A DNA stretch of 64,000 nt, from positions 62,001 through 126,000 of the forward strand of contig NZ_VFPS01000003.1 in assembly GCF_006716815.1 (NCBI RefSeq), in the 5' to 3' direction. The notes below the pieces were generated by a model. It saw nothing but the letters and a program-made list of their open reading frames with translations, made no database searches and was not told the DNA's origin. The stretch is from Microbacterium lacticum. Its GTDB lineage: Bacteria > Actinomycetota > Actinomycetes > Actinomycetales > Microbacteriaceae. The position numbers and the translations under genes are program-made. Below are positions 57,001 through 64,000 of this stretch, in pieces. The stretch's first letter is position 1; every line of letters begins with the position of its first letter.

Positions 57001-57459
57001 AGCGACCGCGCGTGGATCCGGCGGGTCACCGACGTGCGCAATTGGTTCACGTTCGCAGCGAGTGAGCAGGACCGGCAGACGGGCGAGGAGTTCGAGCACT
57101 ACACCGATTCCGACGGCAAGTCCGGCGGGCAGAAGGAGAAGCTCGCTTACACGATCCTCGCGGCCTCCCTCGCGTACCAGTTCGGGTTGGAGTGGGGTGT
57201 GGAGAAGTCCCGTGACTTCCGCTTCGCCGTCATCGACGAGGCGTTCGGTCGTGGATCGGATGCCTCGACGCGCTACGCCCTCGAGCTGTTCGCCAAACTC
57301 GGGCTGCAGTTGCTGATCGTCACGCCACTGCAGAAGGTGCACGTCATCGAGCGGTACGTCAGCGCGATCGCATTCGTCGACAACCCGACCGGGGCGGCCT
57401 CCCGCGTGCAGACGCTGACGATCGAGGAGTTCCGCGAACGACAGCGCAGCCGCGGATGA
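54091..57459 (+). CDS. jetC: Wadjet defence protein JetC (SMC-like ATPase)
   Basis: This 1,122-residue SMC/MukB-like ATPase has Walker A GDIGSGKSTLVDAVTTLLLP near residue 51. Long charged coiled-coil-forming stretches run from about 310 to 460 and 640 to 900. The ABC signature is SGGQKEKLAYTILAAS near 1010, with Walker B FRFAVIDEAFGRGSD near 1045. JetC is the motor of Wadjet. GTG 54091 overlaps the jetB stop. All catalytic motifs are intact, so the system looks functional. Confidence 0.95.
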   Translation: MTSTLFSALDAPAESHQRTGYRLQTVEVFNWGTFDKHVWNLRLDSQTSLLTGDIGSGKSTLVDAVTTLLLPAHRIAYNKAAGADVKERTLRSYVEGHYKSERNEATGASRPVGLRDHRSYSVILGVFANEGYGEQITIAQVFHQKDRTGQPDRFFVTASAALSIDPDFTAFGSDLKALRSRLRAGGADIDNTFPDYHRRVRRLLGIRSEQAMELFHQTVSMKSVGNLNDFVRDHMLEPVDAAPKVKAIVDHFENLVKAHEAVRTAIDQLAVLAPLVAAGDRYDDAAARHAGLTDQRSAVVPYLAERVRELLDGEIGVREGEVTALESQRADVDRRRADLVPIRDRLKLERAGVGGDRLKELDVEIPRAGLERDSRADRRRKYDALLQGAQLAPVEDAADFLSRSEEAQLLRGRLDERLGALKDRRDPLFVQRTDLRRSRTAAQEEIDRLRDGRSNVGRDLDRVRAALCDALDLDTDELPFAGELLDVRETHAQWRGAAERVLRGFALSLLVSQEHYAAVSEWVNDHRLGARLVYLRVPERRVRSIPTARSGRRLIDVIDVESGAFADYLVAELASRADHVLAESVEELRREERAVTREGLVRDRDRHEKDDRRSALDPRAWVLGRATEQKIAALTEERDRHDDDLARIDREFEVVDADAAALAGLGRALTGLEQYGAWREIDTAEASAQLTALETERERLVAGSSALVEIDRQLAEIDEQDAGLRAEADAATQRLGAARADVVAMRARDDAERTALEALGPDIVARAREHYPALADRVTRAEVRTVEDCDRLRASLTGALTAAIEAAQREMNGYTTGIQQQMSEFLRRWPDQRSELDASVRAIAGFRELHTRVLRDDLPRYEEEFRHQLNTNAVRELAQFNAWLRRQADEIRGRVDVINEALAAIDYNPGRIIVLVAEPTVNQEVRQFRADLRDATADLLAEAGDGTAEARFEQIRLLIERLQGRVGHADSDRAWIRRVTDVRNWFTFAASEQDRQTGEEFEHYTDSDGKSGGQKEKLAYTILAASLAYQFGLEWGVEKSRDFRFAVIDEAFGRGSDASTRYALELFAKLGLQLLIVTPLQKVHVIERYVSAIAFVDNPTGAASRVQTLTIEEFRERQRSRG

Positions 57460-58610
57460 GCGACCCTTCGCGCTGGACGACGCCGGCCGGGATCGCTGCG
57501 AAGGTGCGTCGAGGGTGGGACGACGGATCGCTGCTGCGCGCTTTCGTGTCGGGAGATCCGTGCCCAGTGATCGAGGTGCCGCTGCGTGGACCGGTGGCAG
57601 CCGACCTCGGCGAGCATTTCGACCGCGCGCGGGCGTGGGCCGACGGCATCCGCGCAGCTTCGCAGGGCGGTCGCGCCTATGAGGTGGTGTCGGGCCGGAT
57701 CGGCGGAAGACTGGCAGGGGCGACCGAACTGCCCGCGCGCGCCGTCGTCGAGACGTATGACCGAGCGTGGCGTCTGCTCGGAGCGGCGACCGAGGCGGCT
57801 GCCTTCCGGTCACTCGTCGAGGCGGCCCATACCGAGCCGCGGGCGCGCGAGTGGGCGCTTCGGGCGCCCATCGCGGCCATCGCGCTCGCTGACGAGTGGC
57901 TGACGGTGCTGGCGGCGCTGCGCTGGTTGGATGCCCGTCGAGACTCTGGCCTGTACTTGCGACAGGTCACCGCGCCGGGGGTCGACACGAAGTTCATCGA
58001 GCGTCACCGCGGCGTCCTCGCCGCGATGCTGGGAGTGCCCGCCCGTGGGTTTACCGCTGCGCTCGGGTACGCGACGAAACCATCGACGGTGCGAATGCGG
58101 TTCGCGCCAGGCGTGCTGGCGATGCCCTCTGGGCTCTCCGAGGCGGTCCTGCGCACCGACGAACTGCGCAGACTCCGCGTGCGTCCGCGGCGCGCGCTGA
58201 TCGTGGAGAACGAGATCACCTACCTGAGCGTCCCCGTCCCCGACGACGGCGTCGTGCTGTGGGGCAAGGGGTACGACGCGGATGAACCGGCCTCCCTGGA
58301 TTGGTTGGCCGGGATCGACGTGGACTACTGGGGTGATCTGGACACGCACGGATTCGGCATCCTGCATCGCGTGCGCGCGTGGCTGCCGCACGCGCGGTCG
58401 GTGCTGATGGATCGCGAGACGCTGCTCGCCCACGAGGACCGCTGGGGCGAGGAGCCTTCCCCGACTGCCGCGGCGCTGACAACCCTGGATGCTGCGGAGA
58501 CGGCTCTCTACACGGATCTCGTCACAGACCGGTACGGCGTCCGGGTCCGGCTGGAGCAGGAGCGCATCGACTGGGACTGGGCGCTATCGCACCTGGTCAC
58601 AGGCGACTGA
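57456..58610 (+). CDS. jetD: Wadjet defence nuclease JetD (DUF3322/DUF2220, TOPRIM-like)
   Basis: The 384-residue product has an N-terminal DUF3322 region (WTTPAGIAAKVRRGWDDGSL) and a C-terminal DUF2220 domain. LIVENEITYLSVPVPDDGVV and YWGDLDTHGFGILHRVRAWL hold the TOPRIM-type Glu and Asp-x-Asp (near 294), with RSVLMDRETLLAHEDRWG after. JetD is the nuclease that cuts plasmid DNA trapped by JetABC. It overlaps jetC by 4 bp and is the last gene of the operon. Confidence 0.93.
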   Translation: MSDPSRWTTPAGIAAKVRRGWDDGSLLRAFVSGDPCPVIEVPLRGPVAADLGEHFDRARAWADGIRAASQGGRAYEVVSGRIGGRLAGATELPARAVVETYDRAWRLLGAATEAAAFRSLVEAAHTEPRAREWALRAPIAAIALADEWLTVLAALRWLDARRDSGLYLRQVTAPGVDTKFIERHRGVLAAMLGVPARGFTAALGYATKPSTVRMRFAPGVLAMPSGLSEAVLRTDELRRLRVRPRRALIVENEITYLSVPVPDDGVVLWGKGYDADEPASLDWLAGIDVDYWGDLDTHGFGILHRVRAWLPHARSVLMDRETLLAHEDRWGEEPSPTAAALTTLDAAETALYTDLVTDRYGVRVRLEQERIDWDWALSHLVTGD

Positions 58611-58683
58611 CAGTCGCCGGTAGTGGACAAGTCGCGTAACTAAGCGCAAGCAAGAGCGTGGACATTTCGCATCGGCTTCGCGA

Positions 58684-59574
58684 ATGAATCCGGAGTCCTC
58701 GTGGACATCTCCGAGCGGTTCCTACAAGAAGGACGGATCTCTGACCCTGACCGCGGGCGGCGATGCGCTGAAGAGCGATCAGACCGACGATGCGGCGAAG
58801 GGGTACGTGTGGATCGCCGGGGGCACGATCACCGCGTCGGCGGGCGACGACGGCGTCGACGCGCAGACCGATGCCGTCATCAGCGGAGGCGCGATCAGTC
58901 TCGCGACCGACGACGACGGCATCCATTCGGAGACGATCCTGGTCATCGCCGGAGGCGAGATCGACATCACCCGTTCGAACGAAGGCATCGAGTCGGCCGA
59001 CATCCGCATCGCCGGCGGCCGGTCGAACGTCGTCTCGTCGGATGACGGGGTGAACGCGTCGGGCAACAGCACATCGGACATGGGCGGCGGCATGCAGGAC
59101 ACCGGTGAGAAGCTCACGATCTCGGACGGGGTGCTGACGATCGATGCGCAGGGCGACGGTCTGGACTCGAACGGGACGATCCAGATGACCGGGGGCGAGG
59201 TGACGGTGTTCGGCCCCACCGCGAACGACAACGGGGCGCTCGACTCGAACGGCGGGATCACCGTGTCGGGCGGCACCCTCGTCGCGATCGGCAGCAGCGG
59301 GATGGCCGAGACGCCGGACGAGTCTTCCGCCCAGGGCTGGCTGGCCGCCACGGTGAGCGGCTCCGCGGGCTCGACGGTGCAGATCACGGATGCCTCGGGG
59401 GCGGTGATCGCCTCGTACGCCGCGACCAAGACCTTCGCGTCGGTCGTCTTCTCGTCGCCGGCGATCGCGACCTCGCAGTCGTACACCGTGACCGTCGACG
59501 GCGTCGCGACGACGGTCACGGCCGGCGAGGCGGCGGGCGGAATGGGTGGCGGCATGGGCGGCGGCCCGCGCTGA
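58684..59574 (+). pseudogene. 5'-truncated DUF4353 (carbohydrate-binding-domain) protein
   Basis: The body is a series of right-handed repeat units: GYVWIAGGTITASAGDDGVD, AVISGGAISLATDDDGIHSE, LVIAGGEIDITRSNEGIESA, with a Gly-rich tail GGMGGGMGGGPR. Intact members have a signal peptide and a longer N-terminal half, both absent here. The first residues (MNPESSWTSPSG) do not look like the family. The cut lies near the right edge of the accessory region (58.61-58.72 kb). It may be expressed but would not be exported. Confidence 0.7.
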
Positions 59575-59716
59575 CGGCCGCGGGTCGGAGTTCGGGATCG
59601 CCGGCCGGACCGGGGACGGGTGGTGCGGCGAGGCATCCCTGTTCGCGACGCGTCGGCGGTTCCGCAGGCGGCGCCGTGCGGCTACCCTCGAGGCAACATC
59701 GACGGAGAGGCTCGAG

Positions 59717-60283
59717 ATGAGGCCGCTGCGGTATTCGATAGGCGTCACACTCGACGGCTGCGTGCACCACGAGGCGGGCGTCGCGCCCGACGAAGAGCTG
59801 ATGGGGTTCTGGACCGACGAGATCGCGCGCGCCGACGCGCAGCTCTACGGCCGCGTCACCTACGAGATGATGCAGTCCGCCTGGCGGCGATCCGAGACCG
59901 GCGTGTGGCCGGAATGGATGGATGCCTGGGAGGTGCCTTTCGCCGAGGCGCTCGACGCGGCGAAGAAATACGTCGTGTCGAGCACCCTCGCGGAGGTCGA
60001 CTGGAACGCCGAGCTCGTCGTCGGAGACCTCGGTGACGCCGTGCGCCGGCTGAAGTCGGAGCCCGGCGGCGCCCTCTCGGTCGGCGGGGTGACGCTTCCT
60101 CTCGCTCTCGCCGACCTGGGGCTCATCGACGAGTACCTGTTCGTCGTGCATCCGCTGATCGCCGGTCACGGCCCGCGGCTGCTCGACGGGCTGCATGAGC
60201 GGATGAGGCTCGACCTCGTCGCGCGCCGTGAGTTCGGCTCCGGCGCCGTCGCGCAGCTCTACCGTCCGCGCCCGCCACGCTGA
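59717..60283 (+). CDS. Dihydrofolate-reductase-like (RibD C-terminal domain) protein
   Basis: The 188-residue protein has the RibD_C/DHFR fold: YSIGVTLDGCVHHEAGVAPD, AQLYGRVTYEMMQSAWR, KKYVVSSTLAEVDWNAELV, a nucleotide-binding GALSVGGVTLPLALADLG and LIDEYLFVVHPLIAGHG. Such stand-alone proteins are probable NADPH reductases of unknown substrate. ATG 59717 follows GAGAGG. It is convergent with the LtrA-like gene. Confidence 0.88.
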   Translation: MRPLRYSIGVTLDGCVHHEAGVAPDEELMGFWTDEIARADAQLYGRVTYEMMQSAWRRSETGVWPEWMDAWEVPFAEALDAAKKYVVSSTLAEVDWNAELVVGDLGDAVRRLKSEPGGALSVGGVTLPLALADLGLIDEYLFVVHPLIAGHGPRLLDGLHERMRLDLVARREFGSGAVAQLYRPRPPR

Positions 60284-60342
60284 CGTCGCCCCCGCCGCCT
60301 TCCCCCCTTCTGGGCGGGCGTTGTCCCAGTTTGGGCGGGGCT

Positions 60343-60393
60343 TGTCCCAGTTATGGCTGCTTCTGAGAGTGAGAAACAGCCACAAGTGGGACA
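60343..60393. repeat. Long imperfect inverted repeat (IR4)
   Basis: The 22-bp arms at 60343-60364 (TGTCCCAGTTATGGCTGCTT and on) and 60372-60393 pair with three mismatches around a 7-base loop. A partial tandem copy of the left arm (GGGCGGGCGTTGTCCCAGTT) precedes it at about 60312-60331. It lies between convergent genes. Confidence 0.85.
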
Positions 60394-60491
60394 TGGGTGC
60401 GGGGGCCGGGGTGGATGCCAGTGCGTCCCGCCGCACCCACCGGCGCCCGCCGCACAGCCCACCCGCACCCACCCGCCGCCCGCCGCCGCGG

Positions 60492-61239
60492 TCAGGCGGG
60501 GAAACGGGACTCGACGGGCGGGCGCCAGACCAGAACGGCGACGATCACGATCATGATGAGCCACACGCTGAAGACGAAGACCGCGACGGGAACCGTGTAG
60601 GTGAAGGCGGCCCACGGCTCGTGCAGCTCGCTCTTGCCGGTGAGCACGTCGATCTCGACCTCGATGCCGGCTGAGAACGCGGCGGCCGCGGCGAACACGA
60701 AGTAGTGGCCGTACCCGTAGCCGATCGAGGCGCGGAGCCCGCCGATCTCGGTGTGGTGCGGCGGCCAGAAGTAGATCCACCAGAGCGCCGCAGTGACGAC
60801 GAGGGTGAGCGCCGCCATGCCGACCAGCGGCGCCAGGATGTCGGACTCGTGCAGCGCCTCGATGATCGCGTTCGCCGACGCCAGCAGGCTCTCGCCCAGA
60901 ACGATGAGGGTGAACAGTCCGTACCGTTCGGTGATGTGATGCGGATGCCAGGGCGTCGCCCGGTGCGTTCGTCGATGAGCGGGATGGAGAGCTCGGCGAC
61001 GATGAGCACGACGATCGCGAAGGGGAGGGCCCGGGCGGGCAGCAGCAGCGCCAGCAGCCGCAGCACGTGCCCCGCCGAGAGCGCGTGGTGCAGCTGCACC
61101 GACGCGTTGCTCACGGCCACGACGAAGACGAGATCGAAGAACAGCTCGAGGCTGGATGCGGCTCGTGCGGCTCGTGCGGATCGCGCGGCCGCATCGGCGT
61201 GAGGCGCAGCCGCGGGCGCGGAGAGGTCGACGTGCTCAT
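60492..61239 (-). pseudogene. Frameshifted LtrA-like membrane protein gene
   Basis: The C-terminal part (60492-60818 and beyond) encodes RYGLFTLIVLGESLLASANA and AALWWIYFWPPHHTEIGGLR. The middle, in another frame, encodes LELFFDLVFVVAVSNASVQL through VAELSIPLIDERTG. The first frame change is near 60960, before a segment that should read ATPWHPHHITERYG. The apparent start MSTSTSPRPRLRLTP (ATG 61239) is in a third frame, switching near 61150. At least two indels therefore disrupt a low-temperature-requirement-A family gene. Confidence 0.8.
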
Positions 61240-61288
61240 GCGCGTCAGGGTAGCGGGTGGTGTGGTGCCCCGGCGGGCGGTAGAGGTG

Positions 61289-62023
61289 TCAGCGGGCGCC
61301 GAGGTCGCGGGAGATCGCGCGCGCGGCGTCGCGCAGCTCGCGCAGGATCGCGTCGGGCAGGGGGAAGGCGTCGGCGGCGGCGAGCACGCCGAGCGCCGCG
61401 ATGACGCGTCCGTCCTGGTCGGCGACGGGCACGGCGGCGGCGGCATCGCCGAGCACGGCCTCCTCGATCGAGGTCGCCAGCCCCGTGCGGCGCACGTCGC
61501 TCAGCTGATCGCGCAGCATCGTGGCATCCGTCACCGTCGCATCGGTCAGATCCGCCAGCTCGCCCGCGAGCACCTGCCCGCGCACGTCGTCGTCGTGGGC
61601 GAGCAGCACCTTGCCGAGGGCCGACGCGTGCGCCGGCAGGGTGAGCCCGGTCTCGGGCATCTGCTCCGATCCGTCGGGGCGACGGTCGTGATGGATGACG
61701 AGGACGTCGGTGCCGAGCAGCACGCCCAGGTGCGACGCGAGCCCCGTGCGCTGGGAGAGCTCGTACATGCGCCGCAGCGACCGCGCGTGCACGTCGAGCG
61801 TGTCGAGGTACACGCTCGACAGCCTCAGCAGCGCCGGGCCGAGGACGTAGCGATTGCCGCCCGGCTCCTGCGCGACGAGGCCGTGCGCCTGCAGCGACTT
61901 GACGAGTCCGTGCACGGTCGACGGCGGCAGCTCGAGCGCCGCGGCCAGCTCGCTGATGCCCAGCCGCCGGGCGCCCTGCAGCAGATTCATGATGCGCGCG
62001 GCGCGATCGATCGACTGGATCAT
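61289..62023 (-). CDS. IclR-family transcriptional regulator
   Basis: The 244-residue regulator has an N-terminal winged helix (SIDRAARIMNLLQGARRLGI, then LELPPSTVHGLVKSLQAHGL) and a C-terminal IclR effector domain (RTGLASHLGVLLGTDVLVIH, LPAHASALGKVLLA, TGLATSIEEAVLGDAAAAVP). ATG 62023 has AGGAGG upstream. It is divergent from dhaK and is the likely regulator of the dhaKLM operon. Confidence 0.9.
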   Translation of the reverse strand: MIQSIDRAARIMNLLQGARRLGISELAAALELPPSTVHGLVKSLQAHGLVAQEPGGNRYVLGPALLRLSSVYLDTLDVHARSLRRMYELSQRTGLASHLGVLLGTDVLVIHHDRRPDGSEQMPETGLTLPAHASALGKVLLAHDDDVRGQVLAGELADLTDATVTDATMLRDQLSDVRRTGLATSIEEAVLGDAAAAVPVADQDGRVIAALGVLAAADAFPLPDAILRELRDAARAISRDLGAR

Positions 62024-62112
62024 CGGTGGCCTCCTCGCATCACACGGGCATCCCTCTTGCGTCTGCGTCGCGATCGTCGCGACCATTGACAGCGTAGCGG
62101 CGGCGCGGGAGG

Positions 62113-62147
62113 ATTCGATATAGACGAATGGCAATCGACAATGTCGA
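62113..62147. promoter_or_regulatory. Candidate IclR operator: two adjacent dyads
   Basis: ATTCGATATAGACGAAT (62113-62129) has 5-bp arms, and TCGACAATGTCGA (62135-62147) has 5-bp arms around AAT. They are separated by five bases, about 22 bp centre to centre (two helical turns). They lie between the divergent iclR-like gene and dhaK, 55 bp before dhaK. Confidence 0.55.
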
Positions 62148-62201
62148 ATGCGCGTCGGTGCGAAGCCGCGCACGATCACGACTCGAAGAGGAGAACCGCG
62201 C

Positions 62202-63194
62202 ATGAAGAAGCTCATCAATTCCCCGGACACGGTGCTCGCCGATGCGCTGCGCGGTGTCGCCGCCGCTCACCCTGAGCTGTCCGTCGATCTCGAGAATCGC
62301 CTCGTCGTCTCGACGGCGCCCCGCGAGGGTCGCGTCGCGGTGATCTCGGGCGGCGGCTCGGGTCACGAACCGCTCCACAGCGGCTTCGTCGGCGCGGGTA
62401 TGCTCGACGCGGCATGTGCCGGAGAGGTGTTCACCTCGCCCACCCCCGACCAGATGCTCGCCGCGGCCCAGCAGGTCGATTCGGGCGCCGGCGTGCTCTT
62501 CATCGTGAAGAACTACACCGGCGACGTGCTGAACTTCGAGATGGCGGCCGAGCTCGCCGGCGACGATAACATCCAGACGGCCTCGGTCGTCGTCGCCGAC
62601 GACGTCGCCGTGCAGGATTCGACATATACCGCCGGACGCCGCGGCGTCGGCACCACCGTGATTGTCGAGAAGATCGCCGGCGCGGCCGCCGCCGAGGGCA
62701 AAAGCCTCGCCGAGGTCGCCGCCATCGCCGAGAAGGTGTCGTCGGCCGGCCGGTCGATGGGCGTCGCACTGACCAGCTGCACGGTGCCCGCCGTCGGGCA
62801 TCCGAGCTTCGACCTGCCCGATGACGAGATGGAGGTCGGCGTCGGCATCCACGGCGAGCCCGGCCGCAAGCGCGTGCCCCTCGAGAACGCGCACGACATC
62901 GCCCACGACCTCGTCACTGCGATCGCCGACGACGCCGACTTCACCGGCGCACCCGTGATCGCCCTCCTCAGCGGCCTCGGCGGAACGCCCCTGATCGAGC
63001 TGTACGTCATCTACGCCGACATCGCGGCGGCGCTGGCGGAGCGCGGCATCGAGGTCGCGCGCGTGCTCGTCGGCGACTACATCACGAGCCTCGACATGGC
63101 CGGCTGCTCGCTCACCCTCGTGCGAGCCGACGACGAGATGCTGCGCCTGTGGGATGCCCCGGTCAACACCACGGCGCTCCGGTGGGGAGTGTGA
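62202..63194 (+). CDS. dhaK: Dihydroxyacetone kinase subunit DhaK (PEP-dependent)
   Basis: DhaK binds dihydroxyacetone covalently through a histidine and presents it for phosphorylation by DhaL. The 330-residue product has [20 protein letters not shown] near residue 45, [29 protein letters not shown], and the active-site His region [12 protein letters not shown] near 220. ATG 62202 follows AGAGGAG. The separate dhaL and dhaM genes show it is the PTS-type, not the ATP-dependent fused kinase. Confidence 0.95.
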   Translation: MKKLINSPDTVLADALRGVAAAHPELSVDLENRLVVSTAPREGRVAVISGGGSGHEPLHSGFVGAGMLDAACAGEVFTSPTPDQMLAAAQQVDSGAGVLFIVKNYTGDVLNFEMAAELAGDDNIQTASVVVADDVAVQDSTYTAGRRGVGTTVIVEKIAGAAAAEGKSLAEVAAIAEKVSSAGRSMGVALTSCTVPAVGHPSFDLPDDEMEVGVGIHGEPGRKRVPLENAHDIAHDLVTAIADDADFTGAPVIALLSGLGGTPLIELYVIYADIAAALAERGIEVARVLVGDYITSLDMAGCSLTLVRADDEMLRLWDAPVNTTALRWGV

Positions 63195-63196
63195 CG

Positions 63197-63877
63197 ATGG
63201 CCGACGAGATCACCTCCGCCGAGCTCGAGACGTGGCTGCGCGCCAGCGCCGCCGAGCTGAAGGCGCACGCCGACGAGCTGACCGCCCTCGATTCCGCGAT
63301 CGGCGACGCCGACCACGGCACCAACATGGCGCGCGGTTTCGTGGCCGTGCTCGACAAGCTCGACGCGGCGGGCGACGACGTTCCCGGCATCCAACCGCTG
63401 CTGAAGTCGGTCGGGATGACGCTGATCTCCAAGGTCGGCGGCGCGAGCGGTTCGCTGTACGGCACGCTCTTCCTCGACATGGGGAAGGCCGCCCCGGCCG
63501 CGACCGAGGTGAGCGTCACCGACTTCGCGGCGATCGTGGCGGCGGGCGTGGCCGGCGTCGTCGGTCGCGGGCACGCGGTGGTCGGCGACAAGACCATGAT
63601 CGACGCGCTCGACCCGGCGGTGACGGCGCTGACGGATGCCGCGGCCTCGGGCGCCTCGGCGGCGGAGGCGACGCGGGCGGCGGCCGAGGCGGCGACCCTC
63701 GGTCGCGACTCGACCGAGCCGCTCGTCGCGCGCAAGGGCCGGGCGTCGTACCTCGGTGAGCGCAGCGCCGGACACCTCGACCCCGGGGCGGCATCGTCGG
63801 CGATCCTTCTGCAGACCCTCGCCGACACGCTCGCGGGCGGGGCGGGGGATGCGGCCGACGCGGGGGATGCCGCGTGA
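63197..63877 (+). CDS. dhaL: Dihydroxyacetone kinase subunit DhaL
   Basis: DhaL carries ADP as a bound cofactor and relays phosphate from DhaM to dihydroxyacetone. The 226-residue product has the Mg-ADP-binding signature LDSAIGDADHGTNMARGF near residue 30 and the later KVGGASGSLYGTLFL and GDKTMIDALDPAV motifs. An Ala/Gly/Asp-rich C-terminal tail follows GHLDPGAAS. It starts 2 bp after dhaK and overlaps dhaM (GTGA). Confidence 0.95.
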   Translation: MADEITSAELETWLRASAAELKAHADELTALDSAIGDADHGTNMARGFVAVLDKLDAAGDDVPGIQPLLKSVGMTLISKVGGASGSLYGTLFLDMGKAAPAATEVSVTDFAAIVAAGVAGVVGRGHAVVGDKTMIDALDPAVTALTDAAASGASAAEATRAAAEAATLGRDSTEPLVARKGRASYLGERSAGHLDPGAASSAILLQTLADTLAGGAGDAADAGDAA

Positions 63878-64000
63878 TCGGGTTCGTCGTCGTCTCGCAC
63901 AGCGAGCCCCTCGCCGTCGCAGCGGTCGATCTGGCGATGCAGATGATCCACGGCGACGCGCCGCCCGTGCGGGTCGCCGCGGGTGCCGACGGCGGGTTCG
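63874..64000 (+). CDS. dhaM: PTS-dependent phosphocarrier DhaM (5' end only)
   Basis: GTG 63874 overlaps the dhaL stop. The 42 visible codons read IGFVVVSHSEPLAVAAVDLA, then MIHGDAPPVRVAAGADGGF. This is the EIIA-mannose-type domain of DhaM with its phosphorylated His (in VVSHS). The gene continues outside the window, so whether HPr and EI-like domains are fused cannot be seen. Confidence 0.9.
   Translation, partial: MIGFVVVSHSEPLAVAAVDLAMQMIHGDAPPVRVAAGADGGF

Overview
The window is high-GC actinobacterial chromosome. The gene order (dnaA-dnaN-recF-dciA-gyrB diverging from rpmH-rnpA-yidD-yidC-khpB-rsmG-parA-parB, then trxA-trxB-murJ-DUF6049) and the protein sequences fit Microbacteriaceae, most likely Microbacterium or a close relative. 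The replication origin is included.

Layout. (1) 1-6.2 kb: replication initiation genes on the minus strand, with the probable oriC between dnaN and dnaA. (2) 6.4-11.8 kb: the rpmH-to-parB block on the plus strand, with three perfect parS sites around rsmG. (3) 11.8-20.8 kb: thioredoxin system, MurJ, a DUF6049 secreted protein, a class-I methyltransferase and a CCA-adding enzyme. (4) 21-26.7 kb: a GAF-domain regulator, 4-alpha-glucanotransferase, an aldehyde dehydrogenase and a DUF779 protein. (5) 26.7-28.8 kb: a decayed ABC-exporter/two-component locus split by an IS481-family element. (6) 29-34.6 kb: an oligopeptide-type ABC transporter whose binding-protein gene carries an in-frame amber codon. 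(7) 34.7-40 kb: a TetR regulator, then rpsF-ssb-rpsR-rplI, a decayed YczE-type membrane protein gene, and dnaB preceded by a dense DnaA-box cluster.

(8) 40-52 kb is an insertion-sequence graveyard: two tandem ISL3-family copies, two IS1634-family copies (one flanked by 237-bp direct repeats and itself carrying an IS481-family copy), an IS3-family remnant, an IS21-family remnant and a third IS481-family copy. Fragments of a putative lipoprotein and a putative hydrolase lie between them. (9) 52.06-58.6 kb: a complete four-gene Wadjet (JetABCD) anti-plasmid system, starting 17 bp after the last IS. (10) 58.6-64 kb: a truncated DUF4353 protein, a DHFR-like reductase, a frameshifted LtrA-like gene, and an IclR-regulated PTS-type dihydroxyacetone kinase operon (dhaKLM) that runs off the end.

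The signals I consider most worth following are: roughly 100 copies of the heptamer GGATGCC/GGCATCC, far above composition and absent from most IS DNA; four long, mutually unrelated intergenic inverted repeats; four same-orientation TTNTCCACA boxes in 66 bp next to an AT-rich stretch upstream of dnaB; IS481-family copies whose transposase stop codon is supplied by the CTAG target; and the 237-bp duplication made by the IS1634-family copy.
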